From Mycobacterium sp. Root135 (GTDB lineage: Bacteria; Actinomycetota; Actinomycetes; Mycobacteriales; Mycobacteriaceae): a DNA stretch of 64,000 nucleotides. Position numbers and translations under genes: made by a program. The notes below the pieces were generated by a model, which made no database searches, was not told the DNA's origin, and saw only the letters and a list, made by a program, of their open reading frames with translations. Of this stretch, positions 8,634-18,461 are shown piece by piece. Location of the stretch: positions 63,137 through 127,136 of the forward strand of contig NZ_LMEZ01000005.1 of the NCBI RefSeq assembly GCF_001426545.1. The letters run 5' to 3'. Within the stretch, counting starts at the first letter, position 1. Each line of letters starts with the position of its first letter.

Positions 8634-9872
8634 ATGACCACCACCCCGACGGTGAGCACCGCCTCGAGTGCGCCCACGCCGTCATCACCGCCCACGTCGC
8701 CGGGTCACCGGCTGCGCGCGATGCTGCAGGGAAACTTCCGGCAATACGGCATGGTGGCCGCGCTCGCCGTGATCGTCATCCTGTTCCAGGTCTGGACCAG
8801 CGGCATCCTGCTGAAGCCGTTGAACGTCACCAACATCGTTCAGCAGAACGGGTACATCCTGATCCTCGCGATCGGCATGGTCATCGTGATCATCTCCGGT
8901 CACATCGACCTGTCCGTCGGCTCGATCGCCGGGTTCGTCGGAGCGATGTCCGCGGTCCTGATGATCAAGAACGACATGCCGTGGCCGCTCGCAGTACTGC
9001 TGTGTCTGCTCCTCGGCGCGGCGATCGGTGCGTGGCAAGGGTTTTGGATCGCCTACGTCGGGATCCCGTCGTTCATCGTCACCTTGGCGGGCATGCTGGT
9101 GTTCCGCGGTGCCACGCAGTACCTGCTGGAGGGGCAGTCCATCGCGCCGTTCCCCCGCAGCTTCAGCCAGGTCAGCAGCGGCTTCCTCCCCGACATCGGC
9201 GGCAGCGGTGGCCTTTACCACTGGCCGACGGTCATCCTCGGCGTGTTCGTCATGGCGGCGGCCGTCTGGCAGCAGGTGCGGCAGCGTAGGACGCAGTCCC
9301 GCTACGGCTTCGACGTCTCGCCGCTGGGCTGGTTCGTGTTCAAGTGTGCGGCCATCGTGGCCGCACTGGCAGCCTTCACCCTCCTGTTGGCCAGCTACCG
9401 CGGCGTTCCCGTGGTCGGCATCATCCTGGCCGTGGCGTTCGTCATCTACGCATTCGTCATGCGCAGCACCGTCTTCGGCAGGCAGGTGTACGCGGTCGGC
9501 GGCAACGAGGCGGCCGCCCGGCTGTCCGGCGTCAAGAACAAGCGCGTCACGTTCCTGGTGTTCGTCAACATGGGCCTGCTCTCAGCCCTGGCCGGTCTGC
9601 TGTTCGCGGCGCGGCTGAATTCCGCGACGCCGCAGGCTGGTATCGGCATGGAGCTGGAAGCCATCGCCGCGGCATTCATCGGCGGCGCCTCTGCCAGTGG
9701 CGGTGTCGGCACAGTGCTCGGCGCCATCATCGGTGGCTTCGTCCTCGGTGTGTTGAACAACGGCATGTCACTGATCGGCATCGGCAGCGACGTGCAGCAG
9801 GTCATCAAGGGCCTTGTCCTCCTCGCAGCCGTCGGCTTCGACATCTACAACAAGAAGAAGGGTGGGTCCTAG
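8634..9872 (+). CDS. gguB: Multiple-monosaccharide ABC transporter permease, GguB type
   Basis: This 412-aa membrane protein starts directly after the ATPase stop (0-bp gap). After a Thr/Ser/Pro-rich N-terminus it has the permease signature SGHIDLSVGSIAGFVGAM near residue 85 and the conserved late segments YAVGGNEAAARLSGV and GAIIGGFVLGVLNNGMSL. At about 410 aa it is longer than RbsC-type permeases because of an extra loop around residues 190-225 (WQQVRQRRTQ), as expected for the GguB/XylH subgroup. A single permease presumably forms a homodimer. Confidence 0.92.
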   Translation: MTTTPTVSTASSAPTPSSPPTSPGHRLRAMLQGNFRQYGMVAALAVIVILFQVWTSGILLKPLNVTNIVQQNGYILILAIGMVIVIISGHIDLSVGSIAGFVGAMSAVLMIKNDMPWPLAVLLCLLLGAAIGAWQGFWIAYVGIPSFIVTLAGMLVFRGATQYLLEGQSIAPFPRSFSQVSSGFLPDIGGSGGLYHWPTVILGVFVMAAAVWQQVRQRRTQSRYGFDVSPLGWFVFKCAAIVAALAAFTLLLASYRGVPVVGIILAVAFVIYAFVMRSTVFGRQVYAVGGNEAAARLSGVKNKRVTFLVFVNMGLLSALAGLLFAARLNSATPQAGIGMELEAIAAAFIGGASASGGVGTVLGAIIGGFVLGVLNNGMSLIGIGSDVQQVIKGLVLLAAVGFDIYNKKKGGS

Positions 9873-9873
9873 C

Positions 9874-10113
9874 ATGGCGAGCGGCTTCATCGCGGATCGC
9901 TTCGCACACGACATCGTCACGTTCATGCGCAACTGGGCGCCCTACGGAGGGCCTCCCGCCGACGAGGTGCTGCCCGAATTCGGGCTGACGAGGGACCAGT
10001 TGGTGATGCGGTATCAGGAGATCATGACGGCGGCTGCCGCTCGCCGAGCACCGTCCAGCCGCCCGTCACCCGGCCGGTTGTCCCGCCCCACCAACCGTCC
10101 TGCCGGCGACTAG
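9874..10113 (+). CDS. Small conserved hypothetical protein
   Basis: This is a 79-aa protein read from the ATG at 9874, one base after the gguB stop. The core (FAHDIVTFMRNWAPYGGPPADEVLPEFGL followed by TRDQLVMRYQEI) has the spacing of a short helix-turn-helix and resembles small mycobacterial DUF3263-like proteins. The C-terminus is Arg/Pro/Ser-rich and probably disordered. It could be a last gene of the sugar operon. Its stop shares the bases CTAG with the stop of the convergent GGDEF gene. The function is unknown. Confidence 0.6.
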   Translation: MASGFIADRFAHDIVTFMRNWAPYGGPPADEVLPEFGLTRDQLVMRYQEIMTAAAARRAPSSRPSPGRLSRPTNRPAGD

Positions 10114-11762
10114 ACACCAATCGCGGCACAGTAATTGGCCAGCACCCTGACGTGGGGAGCCACGGCCGCCAGCTGGTGCCGCGGCCGGGCGAAGATCTCC
10201 AACAGATAGCCGCGGTCAGCCGATCGCACTCCGACGGCCAGCACCGCGTGGTAACCCATCTCGGCCAGCAGGGCCGTCTCGGCGGGGTCGCAGTCCCGGA
10301 GCCCCGCCTCGGCGATGAACGCCGCACCGGTGGACGCCATCACCCTGGCCGTCCACGGATAGTCGGCCAGCGCGTACGTCGCGCCGACGTCGATCCTGCG
10401 GAGCTTCGCCAACCCGGAGTATTCGTCGAGCATGCTGTCCACACCGCAGACCGTACGGATGGAACTCCCGTCCTCGGTGACGTCCGACAGTGCCCACGCC
10501 GCCGCATCGACGGCGTTGTGCACCTGCATCGCAAGGACTTCCAGAGCCGCGGCGAGCTGCAGTGGCGCGTGTTCGTCGAGTATCGCGATGACACGGGGCA
10601 CCAGCCGGTCGATCGCGGACGCGGTCTCCTCGGGGTGGGTGGTGCGCCGATTCGGACTGACGACCTGTGGCCGGTACACCCCGACGTTGTAGCGACCCGG
10701 CCCCAGCCGCTTGGCGTCCAGCAGAGCCGCGTCGGCGACCGCCAGCAGATCGTGTCCCGAAACAGTATGGGGCCCAGAGACGCTCGCGCCCCAGCTGAGG
10801 GTGACGTCGGCGCCGAGAATCCTCCTGACGCGGTGGCTCGTCTCACTGGCCACGCGCTCGGCCGAGTCCAGGGTGCAGTGCAACATCAGCACACAAAATT
10901 CGTCGCCGCCAAGGCGCACCGCCGTGACGTCGTCCATCGTCGACGCAACGTCGCCGAGGACCGAGCCGACCTCACGGAGCAACGCATCCCCGGCGGGATG
11001 TCCGTCCCGGTCGTTGACCCTCTTCAGACCGTCGAGGTCACCGACCAGTAGCGCCGCGGGCGTCGTCGTCCAGTCCACTTCCTCGAATCGCCGCTCGAGC
11101 TCGCGCCGGTTGGCCAACCCGGTCAGCGGATCCTGGTGCGCGAATCGCCACACCGTGCTGAACAACTCGGAGCGGCCGATGGCCACCGCGGTGTGCGCGG
11201 CGATGGCTTGCAGGAGCTGGACGTCGTCGGGACCGAATCTACGCCCGTCGACGCCCGCTGCCCAGAGCTCGCCCCACATGAGGTCCCCGTGCATGATCGG
11301 CACCGCGAGCTCGCTCTCCTTGCCGACACCGCGCAACCATTCCGCCTCTGAGGGATTGGCGTCCGCGTCGTCGACCGAGAACACGTAGGGGCGACCGTGT
11401 CGCAGCAGCGACATGACCGGACCGTCGTCGGTGACGTCGTAGATCTCGGCTTCTGGCCAACGCTGCTCGCCGGGCCCCGGCCTGCCGACGTTGATCAGCG
11501 TGCGAAGGTCGGTCTCGGCCTCCCACCGGCTGATGGACACCGCTGCCGCGTCGAGCGCCTGCAGCGCCTGCTCGGCGATGACCTCGAGGGCCTCGTCGAA
11601 GTAGTTGGCGCGCAGTACGGCGTTGGAGATCCTGAGTAGCGCGCGCAGGACGGGAGCGTCGGCCATGTCGATCTCGGCATCCCGCGCGCCCGCGTTCGGC
11701 TCTTTTGCCTCCACGGCAAGCGCGGCCAACGCCCGCCGCCGCTGCAACGCCCAGTCCGGCAC
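10110..11762 (-). CDS. Diguanylate cyclase with GAF-GGDEF-GAF layout
   Basis: This is a 550-aa soluble protein. Residues 40-195 form a GAF-like sensor (VIAEQALQALDAAAVSI through LLQAIAAHTAVAIGR), a GGDEF domain follows with DPLTGLANRR and an intact RLGGDEF active site near residue 290, and residues 370-550 look like a second GAF-like domain. No EAL domain is seen. The intact GGDEF motif predicts c-di-GMP synthesis in response to a small ligand or redox signal. The start is a GTG; a downstream ATG (MADAP) is an alternative. It is transcribed alone, convergent with the sugar operon. Confidence 0.88.
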   Translation of the reverse strand: MPDWALQRRRALAALAVEAKEPNAGARDAEIDMADAPVLRALLRISNAVLRANYFDEALEVIAEQALQALDAAAVSISRWEAETDLRTLINVGRPGPGEQRWPEAEIYDVTDDGPVMSLLRHGRPYVFSVDDADANPSEAEWLRGVGKESELAVPIMHGDLMWGELWAAGVDGRRFGPDDVQLLQAIAAHTAVAIGRSELFSTVWRFAHQDPLTGLANRRELERRFEEVDWTTTPAALLVGDLDGLKRVNDRDGHPAGDALLREVGSVLGDVASTMDDVTAVRLGGDEFCVLMLHCTLDSAERVASETSHRVRRILGADVTLSWGASVSGPHTVSGHDLLAVADAALLDAKRLGPGRYNVGVYRPQVVSPNRRTTHPEETASAIDRLVPRVIAILDEHAPLQLAAALEVLAMQVHNAVDAAAWALSDVTEDGSSIRTVCGVDSMLDEYSGLAKLRRIDVGATYALADYPWTARVMASTGAAFIAEAGLRDCDPAETALLAEMGYHAVLAVGVRSADRGYLLEIFARPRHQLAAVAPHVRVLANYCAAIGV

Positions 11763-11867
11763 TCGTACCCCCCAGCAACACCCTCGTCAGGCTCGAAGCC
11801 TACCGCCAGCAACCGAGTGCTCAGTCACCGATCTTCTGCTCAGGGGCCAACCGACCGTGCCGGACCA

Positions 11868-12803
11868 TCAGTGCGGAGCGGTGGCGAGCCACTCGGTGAT
11901 GCTCGCGACCACGTCACCGTAAAACGTGCGGTAGAGGTCCTCGGCGACGTAGCCGATGTGCGGTGTCACCAGCGCGTTGGGCAGCGATCTCAGCGGATGG
12001 TCGACCGGCAGGGGTTCGGTGTCGAAGACGTCCAGCGCGGCACCGCCGATCGAGCGGTCGGTCAGCGCCGCGACGAGCGCGGCTTCATCGACGATCGGTC
12101 CTCGCGACGTGTTGACCAGCCAGGAGGTCGGCTTCATCAGCGCCAGTTCGTCAGCGCCGACCAGACCGCGGGACCGGTCGCCGAGCTTGAGGTGGATGGT
12201 CAAGGTGTCGGACTGCCGGAACAGGTCGTCCTTGGACACCAGCCTCGCTCCGGCCGCCGTCGCCGTAGCGGCGTCGAGGTTCTGGCTCCAGGCGACGACG
12301 TCCATCCCAAAGGTGGTGCCGAGGCGGGCGATCTCCCTGCCGATGTTCCCAAGGCCGAGGATGCCGAGGACCTGCCCGCGCAGTTCCCGCCCTACCGAGG
12401 TCTGCCAGCCGCCGGAGCGAACGGAGCCGAACTCGTCGACGAGATGACGCGAGCTGGCCATGATCAGGGCCCAGGTCAGTTCGACGGTGGCGGTGGCGTC
12501 GTACCCGGTGTCGGTGACGACGACGTCGTGGTCGGCGGCGGCGCCGTAGTCGATCGACGCGTTGCCGGGACCGGTCGACGCGATCAGCTTCAGCCGGGGT
12601 AGTCGTTCGATGACCTCGCGCGGAAGCGGCGTGCGCTCCCGCATCACGCAGATGACGTCGAAGGGTTCGAGCCGGGCCACCAGGTCGTCCTGATCGGCGA
12701 TGTGGTCGGCGAACACGGTGATCTCCGCCTGGCGTTCGACGGCCGACCAGTCGGCCATCGAGAGCGCGGCGTCCTGATAGTCGTCCAAGATCGCGATCTT
12801 CAC
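11868..12803 (-). CDS. D-2-hydroxyacid dehydrogenase (SerA/GhrA-like family)
   Basis: The 311-aa cytoplasmic enzyme has a flavodoxin-like catalytic domain and a Rossmann domain (GILGLGNIGREIA, about residues 150-162). The catalytic triad is visible: Arg in NTSRGPIVDE, Glu in DVFDTEPLP, and His in TPHIGYV. These enzymes use NAD(P)H to interconvert 2-keto and D-2-hydroxy acids; the true substrate cannot be read from sequence. I start at the GTG at 12803, which has GGAAGGGA just upstream; an in-frame start further upstream would run into the next gene's region and adds no conserved residues. Confidence 0.9.
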   Translation of the reverse strand: MKIAILDDYQDAALSMADWSAVERQAEITVFADHIADQDDLVARLEPFDVICVMRERTPLPREVIERLPRLKLIASTGPGNASIDYGAAADHDVVVTDTGYDATATVELTWALIMASSRHLVDEFGSVRSGGWQTSVGRELRGQVLGILGLGNIGREIARLGTTFGMDVVAWSQNLDAATATAAGARLVSKDDLFRQSDTLTIHLKLGDRSRGLVGADELALMKPTSWLVNTSRGPIVDEAALVAALTDRSIGGAALDVFDTEPLPVDHPLRSLPNALVTPHIGYVAEDLYRTFYGDVVASITEWLATAPH

Positions 12804-12837
12804 GTTCGTGTCCCTTCCATGCGTTGACGAGACCTTC

Positions 12838-13041
12838 TCAACCTGCGACGGCTGTGCCACAGATACCGCAGACTTCGTACCGCCGGTGGCTCCACCGGGC
12901 AACGGGAACGAAGAACACGCTCAATTGTTTGAACTCATCCATCCGCGACCACGTCGTCGTGTTGTGGCAGCGCGGACAGGTCCGGGTCTGACCGTCACCG
13001 AGGAACTTCTGCTTGGAGCCGTACCCGAAGAGAAAGAACAC
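12838..13041 (-). CDS. Small zinc-ribbon protein
   Basis: The 67-aa protein starts FFLFGYGSKQKFLGDGQ after GTG. It contains two CxxC knuckles, CPRCHN near residue 24 and CGICG at the C-terminus, with hydrophobic residues (LSVFFVPVARW) between them, the pattern of mycobacterial zinc-ribbon proteins in which a hydrophobic hairpin separates two Cys pairs. The start is uncertain: a TTG at 13083 would add 14 residues and span the palindrome at 13042-13059. It lies in the same orientation as the dehydrogenase 34 bp downstream. The role is unknown. Confidence 0.65.
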   Translation of the reverse strand: MFFLFGYGSKQKFLGDGQTRTCPRCHNTTTWSRMDEFKQLSVFFVPVARWSHRRYEVCGICGTAVAG

Positions 13042-13059
13042 TGCGGGTACATACCCGCA
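13042..13059. promoter_or_regulatory. Palindrome TGCGGGTA-CA-TACCCGCA
   Basis: Perfect 8-bp arms surround a 2-bp centre directly upstream of the zinc-ribbon GTG. A related half-site, ATACCCGC, recurs at 13084-13091. I read it as an operator in the gap divergent to budA; the cognate regulator is unknown. Confidence 0.45.
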
Positions 13060-13179
13060 ATCCGCCCCGCCTACCGTCGGCAATACCCGCTAGCCCCCAC
13101 TGCACGGTCACGGTCGCAGCAAGGCATGTTGGGGGTCAGCATCGACGCCTCGGGCGGGGCTCTCGACAAGAGTTGAGGC

Positions 13180-13908
13180 ATGGCAGCGAACAGCCCAGAA
13201 CCCAACGAGATCTACCAGACCGCGACGATGGAGGCGCTGCTCGACGGCGTCTACGACGGCGACGTCGAGATCCGAGAGCTGTTGAGCCACGGCGACTTCG
13301 GGCTGGGAACCTTCAACGGTCTCGACGGAGAGCTGCTGATGCTCGACTCGGTGTGCTACCAGCTCCGGTCCGACGGCAGCGCCACCAGGGCCGCCGAGGA
13401 CGAATTGGTTCCCTTCGCGGTGGTCACGCGGTTCCGTCCGCAACGGACCATCGAGGTGACCACCGAGTCCGATCGCGCGGCCGTGACCGCCCTGTTGGAC
13501 ACCAGCGTGGAGAGCGCCAACCTGATGGTGGCCGTGCGCATCCGCGGCGAGTTCGCGACCGTGCGCACCCGAACGGTCAGCAGGCAGGAACACCCGTACC
13601 GGCCGTTCACCGAGGCCACCCGCGACCAAGGCGAAGTCACCCTGACCGACGTGTCGGGAACCCTGGCCGGGTTCCGGATGCCGCAGTGGGTACAGGGCAT
13701 CTCGGTTGCCGGCTACCACGCGCATTTCCTCGACGCCGACCAGACGCGGGGCGGCCATGCACTCGACTACCGCTTGCTCAACGGCACCGTCGAGATCGGC
13801 GTCTGCTCCGACCTTCACCTCAGCCTGCCCCGGACACCGCAGTTCGAGGCGGCCAACCTTTCCGACGTCGACGCCGACGGACAGATCCGTCGCACAGAAG
13901 GGCAGTGA
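13180..13908 (+). CDS. budA: Alpha-acetolactate decarboxylase
   Basis: This 242-aa enzyme matches the BudA/AlsD family throughout: [35 protein letters not shown], the metal/catalytic segment [21 protein letters not shown], and a late [10 protein letters not shown]. It decarboxylates 2-acetolactate to acetoin (EC 4.1.1.5) in the cytoplasm. The ATG at 13180 has a GAGG just upstream. It is followed after 1 bp by the acetolactate synthase gene, making a two-gene acetoin operon. Confidence 0.95.
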   Translation: MAANSPEPNEIYQTATMEALLDGVYDGDVEIRELLSHGDFGLGTFNGLDGELLMLDSVCYQLRSDGSATRAAEDELVPFAVVTRFRPQRTIEVTTESDRAAVTALLDTSVESANLMVAVRIRGEFATVRTRTVSRQEHPYRPFTEATRDQGEVTLTDVSGTLAGFRMPQWVQGISVAGYHAHFLDADQTRGGHALDYRLLNGTVEIGVCSDLHLSLPRTPQFEAANLSDVDADGQIRRTEGQ

Positions 13909-13909
13909 C

Positions 13910-15589
13910 ATGGACACTGAGAAGAACTCTCCCTCAACACGTTCCGCACAGCGCATGGTCGACACCCTGTCGGCGTACGGCGTCGAGTTCATCTTCGGCA
14001 TCCCCGGAGCCAAGATCGACGCGGTGTTCGACGCGCTCGACGACGGCGGGCCGCAGCTGATCGTGTGCCGTCACGAGCAGAACGCCGCCTTCATGGCCGC
14101 CGCCGTCGGCCGGCTCACCGGCACTCCCGGGGTCGCACTGGTGACCTCCGGACCGGGAACGACGAACCTGGCCACCGGCCTGGTGACCGCGAACACCGAG
14201 CAGGATCCGATGATCGCCATCTGCGGGGCCGTCGGCCGCGCCGATCGACTCAAGCGCACGCATCAGTCGATGAACGCCGCGGCGGTTCTCACCCCCATCA
14301 CCAAGTTCACCGCTGAGGTGGCCCATCCCGACAACGCCGCGGAGGCGATCGCCAACGCGTTCCGGGCCGCCACCACGGTGCCACGGGGAGCCGCCGCCGT
14401 GGTGATCCCGTCGGACGTGGCGGCCGAGTCGACCGACGCCGTCGTCACCCCCGTCCCCGTCGCTCCACTGGGTGCCGCACCGGCAGAACACGTTTCCCGC
14501 GCCGCCGACCTGATCCGCAACGCCAGCCGACCGGTACTCCTGGTCGGGATGCGCGGTGGCGATCCCCGGGCCTGCGCGGCGATCCGCGACCTGCTCGCCG
14601 TCACCGACCTCCCAGTCGTCGAGACGTTCCAGGCGGCGGGAGTGGTGCCGCGCGAGCTGGTGGACCACTACGTCGGCCGGGTGGGACTGTTCCGCAACCA
14701 GCCGGGTGACGTGCTCGTCGACGAGGCCGACGTCCTCCTCACCATCGGCTACGACCCCGTCGAATACGACCCCCGGCTGTGGAACGCCGACCCCGCCCGC
14801 GTCGTCGTGCACCTCGACGAGGTCGCCGCCGACGTCGACGCGCACTACCAGCCTGCGCTGGAACTTCGCGGCGACGTCGCAGCCACCATTCGTGCCCTCA
14901 TCCCCGAGCTGACGGGCCTTCGACTGCCGGAGTCGGCGGCGGCGTCCGTCGCCGAGAAGCGCGCCGCCTTGACCGCCATCGACGAGGCGGCCGCCACGCA
15001 CCCCGACACCGAGGTAGGGGTCAACCCCGCGGCACTGGTACTCAAGATTCGCGACCTCGTCGACGACGACGCCACCGTCGCCTGCGACATCGGGTCCAAC
15101 TACATCTACGCCGCCAGGCACCTCCGCGCCTACGAGCCCCGCCGACTGCTGTTCTCCAACGGCCAACAGACCCTCGGGGTGGCCCTGCCCTGGGCCATGG
15201 CCGCCGCCCTGGTCCGGCCGGGGACCCAGGTCGTGTCGATCTCCGGCGACGGCGGATTCCTCTTCAGCGCACAGGAATTGGAGACGGCAACCCGACTGGG
15301 GCTGAGCTTCACCCACGTCATCATGCGCGACAACACCTACGACATGGTCGGCTTCCAGGAGGAGTTGAAGTACGGCCGCAAGTCGGGCGTCCAACTCGCC
15401 GAGTACGACGTCGTCCACTACGCGGCGGCCTTCGGGGCCACCGGTGTCCGCGTGAGCGGGCTTGCCGACTTCGAGAGCGCCTTCAAGGAGTCGCTGGGCA
15501 ACCCCGGCATCACCATCATCGACGTCTGCGTCGACTACCGCTCGAACACCGATCTCGCCAAACAGCTTCACGACGACGTACTCGAATAG
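13910..15589 (+). CDS. alsS: Catabolic acetolactate synthase
   Basis: The 559-aa ThDP enzyme begins with [20 protein letters not shown] and has the catalytic Glu region [15 protein letters not shown] near residue 60 and the ThDP-binding [15 protein letters not shown] motif near residue 450. It condenses two pyruvates to acetolactate. The pairing with budA, and the absence of a regulatory small subunit gene, point to the AlsS-type catabolic enzyme rather than the IlvB anabolic one. The ATG at 13910 follows the budA stop by one base; longer in-frame reading upstream overlaps budA and is not real. Confidence 0.94.
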   Translation: MDTEKNSPSTRSAQRMVDTLSAYGVEFIFGIPGAKIDAVFDALDDGGPQLIVCRHEQNAAFMAAAVGRLTGTPGVALVTSGPGTTNLATGLVTANTEQDPMIAICGAVGRADRLKRTHQSMNAAAVLTPITKFTAEVAHPDNAAEAIANAFRAATTVPRGAAAVVIPSDVAAESTDAVVTPVPVAPLGAAPAEHVSRAADLIRNASRPVLLVGMRGGDPRACAAIRDLLAVTDLPVVETFQAAGVVPRELVDHYVGRVGLFRNQPGDVLVDEADVLLTIGYDPVEYDPRLWNADPARVVVHLDEVAADVDAHYQPALELRGDVAATIRALIPELTGLRLPESAAASVAEKRAALTAIDEAAATHPDTEVGVNPAALVLKIRDLVDDDATVACDIGSNYIYAARHLRAYEPRRLLFSNGQQTLGVALPWAMAAALVRPGTQVVSISGDGGFLFSAQELETATRLGLSFTHVIMRDNTYDMVGFQEELKYGRKSGVQLAEYDVVHYAAAFGATGVRVSGLADFESAFKESLGNPGITIIDVCVDYRSNTDLAKQLHDDVLE

Positions 15590-15644
15590 GTCGACGGCGA
15601 CCACGACCACCGAACACCCCCAGACACGAGGAGATTCACCCACG

Positions 15645-17165
15645 ATGCCCACATCAACTGAAGCCAACCAGGGTCCAGACGTCGTACTCGTCGGCGCCGG
15701 AGTCATGAGCGCCACGCTGGGAGTCCTGCTCCGCGAGCTGGATCCGAGCCTGCGGGTGGAACTGTACGAAGTTCTGGATCAGCCTGCGCAGGAGAGCTCG
15801 AACGCGTGGAACAACGCCGGGACCGGTCACGCGGCCCTCTGCGAGCTGAACTACACACCCGAAACCCCCACTGGCGTGGACATTTCGAAGGCACTGCAGG
15901 TCAACACCGAGTTTGACCTCTCCCGTCAGCTCTGGTCCTTCCTCGTCGAGAAGGGCACCATCAAGAATCCGCGCAGCTTCATCAACCCCGTCCCGCACTA
16001 CAGCTTCGTGCGCGGCGCGGACAACGTGGCGTTCCTGAAGCGGCGGTTCGAGGCGTTGTCCGCCCACCATTGCTACGAGGGCATGGAGTTCACCGACTCG
16101 GTCGACGAGCTCACCACGTGGCTGCCGCTGGTCATGGAGGGCCGCGACGCCCGCGAACCGGTGGCTGCGACGCGCATGGTGACCGGCACCGACGTGGACT
16201 ATGGCGCGCTCACCTCCGAACTACTCGAATCCCTCGGCAGTTCGGGTGGATTCGCGGCTCATTACCGCACCCGGGTCCAGAACCTCAGCCGTGACGGCGA
16301 CCGCTGGACGGTCCGGGTCAGGGACGAGCAGACCGGTGAGCACCGTGACGTGTCGGCGAAGTTCGTCTTCATCGGCGCCGGCGGAGGGGCGCTTCACCTG
16401 CTGCAGAAGTCGGGGATTCCGGAGGCCCGTGGGTACGCCGGCTTCCCGGTCAGCGGAGTGTGGCTGCGATCCGACGACGCCACCGTCGCGGAGCGCCACC
16501 ACGCCAAGGTGTACGGCAAGGCGTCGGTGGGCTCACCGCCCATGTCGGTACCTCACCTCGACACCCGCCACGTCGACGGCAGTGTCTCGTTGCTGTTCGG
16601 ACCCTATGCCGGGTTCTCGACGAAGTTCCTCAAGCACGGGTCCTACCTCGACCTGTTTGGCTCGATCGACCCCGAGAACCTGCTGCCGTTGCTGGCCGTC
16701 GGCCGCGACAACGCCGCCCTGGAGAAGTACCTCGTCGGTCAGGTCCTCGAATCCGACGACGAGCGCTTCGCGATGCTGCGGGAGTACTTCCCAGATGCTC
16801 GGCGCGACGACTGGCGGGTCGAGTTGGCCGGGCAGCGGGTGCAGGTCATCAAGAAGGACCCCGAGCACGGCGGCATCCTGCAGTTCGGCACCGAGATCGT
16901 GGGCTCCGGCGACAATTCGATCGTCGCCCTGCTCGGTGCGTCACCGGGTGCGTCGACGGCGGTGTCGATCATGGTCGACGTCATCGAGCGCTGCTTCTCC
17001 GACGAGATGAAGAATGACGGGTGGGCGGAGCGGCTGAAGGGCATGATTCCTTCGTACGGCGAGTCACTCGTCGACGACGCGGACCTGTGTCGGCGGGTTC
17101 GCGCCAGCACCGCGACTGTCCTGCAGGTCAACCAGCAGCCCACAAATCAAGGAGCCTCAGCATGA
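15645..17165 (+). CDS. mqo: Malate:quinone oxidoreductase
   Basis: The 506-aa FAD enzyme has the dinucleotide motif [17 protein letters not shown] at the N-terminus and the family signatures [22 protein letters not shown] (residues about 50-70), [20 protein letters not shown] and GEIVG-type C-terminal [12 protein letters not shown]. It oxidises malate to oxaloacetate and passes electrons to menaquinone at the membrane, bypassing NAD-malate dehydrogenase. A GAGGAG ribosome site precedes the ATG. Its stop overlaps the start of a cupin gene in ATGA. Confidence 0.96.
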   Translation: MPTSTEANQGPDVVLVGAGVMSATLGVLLRELDPSLRVELYEVLDQPAQESSNAWNNAGTGHAALCELNYTPETPTGVDISKALQVNTEFDLSRQLWSFLVEKGTIKNPRSFINPVPHYSFVRGADNVAFLKRRFEALSAHHCYEGMEFTDSVDELTTWLPLVMEGRDAREPVAATRMVTGTDVDYGALTSELLESLGSSGGFAAHYRTRVQNLSRDGDRWTVRVRDEQTGEHRDVSAKFVFIGAGGGALHLLQKSGIPEARGYAGFPVSGVWLRSDDATVAERHHAKVYGKASVGSPPMSVPHLDTRHVDGSVSLLFGPYAGFSTKFLKHGSYLDLFGSIDPENLLPLLAVGRDNAALEKYLVGQVLESDDERFAMLREYFPDARRDDWRVELAGQRVQVIKKDPEHGGILQFGTEIVGSGDNSIVALLGASPGASTAVSIMVDVIERCFSDEMKNDGWAERLKGMIPSYGESLVDDADLCRRVRASTATVLQVNQQPTNQGASA

Positions 17166-17524
17166 TTCGCGCGTACCGCCTCTACACCGGTCCCGACGGC
17201 AACTCCCATGTCGAGCGCGGCAGCATCACCGGCGGACAGCTGGTGGACGCCGAGTCGATCGAATTCAAGGAAACGGCACCGCATTCGTCGTTCGACTGGC
17301 ACAACGACCCGATTCCGCAGTACGTCATCACGCTGTCCGGCGTGCTGGAGTTCACGACGGTGGGCGGCGAGTCGTTCACCATCCACCCAGGCGACGTCCT
17401 GCTGGCCGTCGACCACACCGGCACGGGCCACGAGTGGCGGCTGCTCGACGACGCGCCGTGGAAGCGTGCGTACGTGGTGTTCAAGACGGGCGCGGACACC
17501 CACTTCGTGGCCGACCAGGCCTGA
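17162..17524 (+). CDS. Cupin-domain protein
   Basis: The 120-aa single-cupin protein has the two cupin motifs, with [19 protein letters not shown] and the G-D-V-L containing [21 protein letters not shown], including possible metal ligands (His, Gln, His). Its start overlaps the mqo stop by 4 nt, so the two are co-translated. The substrate is not known; such small cupins can be dioxygenases, isomerases or sugar-acid binders. Confidence 0.8.
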   Translation: MIRAYRLYTGPDGNSHVERGSITGGQLVDAESIEFKETAPHSSFDWHNDPIPQYVITLSGVLEFTTVGGESFTIHPGDVLLAVDHTGTGHEWRLLDDAPWKRAYVVFKTGADTHFVADQA

Positions 17525-17570
17525 CGAGACCGCGCGCCCGTTCGAAAGTTGGGATCGGTAGGCCCCCGGG

Positions 17571-17599
17571 TGCCGTGTACTTGCCTCACTTACACGGCA
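17571..17599. promoter_or_regulatory. Inverted repeat upstream of the secreted protein gene
   Basis: TGCCGTGTA (17571-17579) is repeated inverted at 17591-17599 with an 11-nt loop, ending 16 bp before the ATG at 17616. It could be an operator or a 5'-UTR hairpin next to the GAGGGA ribosome site. Confidence 0.45.
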
Positions 17600-17615
17600 A
17601 CCGAGGGAGTCGACC

Positions 17616-17999
17616 ATGAGTTCAAGGTCTCGCACGAAGGCAGCGGGCGCTGCCACGCTGATGGCAAGTGTCGGCGCATTCGTCGGCGTGCTGTTCAATC
17701 CAGCCGTCGCGCAAGCTGATCCGCAGGGGAAGGGTCCATTCACATGGTGCCCCGGCCAGTATCAGTCGTTCCTCAAGTCGGGTCCGCAACGACCCAATTG
17801 GGACTGGAACGTCTGCCACACCTACTGGACTGTGTGGGACGTGCCGGGGAACGTGGCCGACTACGTGTGGGAGGGCGAGGTGCCTCCCGCCGGGATTCCG
17901 TTGGAGAACCTGACCCGGCCGCCGGTCAACTGCGGGTTGTTCTACTGCCAAGATCCCGGCGGTCACTACACGGTCGACCCGCGGCTTCCGGCACCATAG
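17616..17999 (+). CDS. Small secreted protein of unknown function
   Basis: The 127-aa protein has a Sec signal peptide (basic MSSRSRTKAAG, hydrophobic core, cleavage after AVAQA). The mature part is Pro/Trp-rich with four cysteines (WCPGQ, NVCHTYW, VNCGLFYCQD), suggesting two disulphides, a style common in mycobacterial small exported proteins. No catalytic motif is seen. It begins 92 bp after the cupin gene, with its own inverted repeat upstream, and is followed after 5 bp by the next gene. Confidence 0.72.
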   Translation: MSSRSRTKAAGAATLMASVGAFVGVLFNPAVAQADPQGKGPFTWCPGQYQSFLKSGPQRPNWDWNVCHTYWTVWDVPGNVADYVWEGEVPPAGIPLENLTRPPVNCGLFYCQDPGGHYTVDPRLPAP

Positions 18000-18004
18000 C
18001 GCCT

Positions 18005-18442
18005 ATGCCCGAACGCGCCGTCACCCTCGAGACGCTCGGGGCGTGGGTGATCAAGTGCAATCCCCACCGCACCGACGTCGGGCCGATGCGTGCGGCTGGC
18101 GAGACGAAGCCGTCCTGGTGCGTCGCCGACAACTACCGGTCGCAGCTCATCCGCCCCGGCCAGCGTGTCCTGTTCTGGGTGTCGGCGCACCCGCGCCGAG
18201 GCTTCTGGGGAGCGGGGCGGGTCACCGGCGACGTCACGATGGAGGACGGTCAGCTGCACCTTCCCGTTCACATCCCGTTGTTCACCGAACCACTGACGGC
18301 CGCGGAACTGCAGACTGCTGCCGGCTTGCACTCCCTCGAGGTCTTCCGTTCGCCGCAGCAATCCAATCCGTCCTGGGTGAGCTTGGCTGAGTTCGCGCTC
18401 ATTGGACGACTGCTGGCTGCTCGACCAGAATCGTCTGCATGA
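18005..18442 (+). CDS. EVE/PUA-like domain hypothetical protein
   Basis: The 145-aa protein has an N-terminal region like the EVE/PUA-type fold: WVIKCNPHRTD, a WCVADNYRSQLIRPGQRVLFWVSAHPRRGFWGAG core, and a late FRSPQQSNPSWVSLAEF. Such domains bind modified bases in RNA or DNA in known families; here this is only inferred from fold-like spacing. It begins 5 bp after the secreted-protein stop and ends 19 bp before the convergent 13E12 HNH gene. Confidence 0.6.
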   Translation: MPERAVTLETLGAWVIKCNPHRTDVGPMRAAGETKPSWCVADNYRSQLIRPGQRVLFWVSAHPRRGFWGAGRVTGDVTMEDGQLHLPVHIPLFTEPLTAAELQTAAGLHSLEVFRSPQQSNPSWVSLAEFALIGRLLAARPESSA

Positions 18443-18461
18443 CAACCTCTTTCGTCATACT

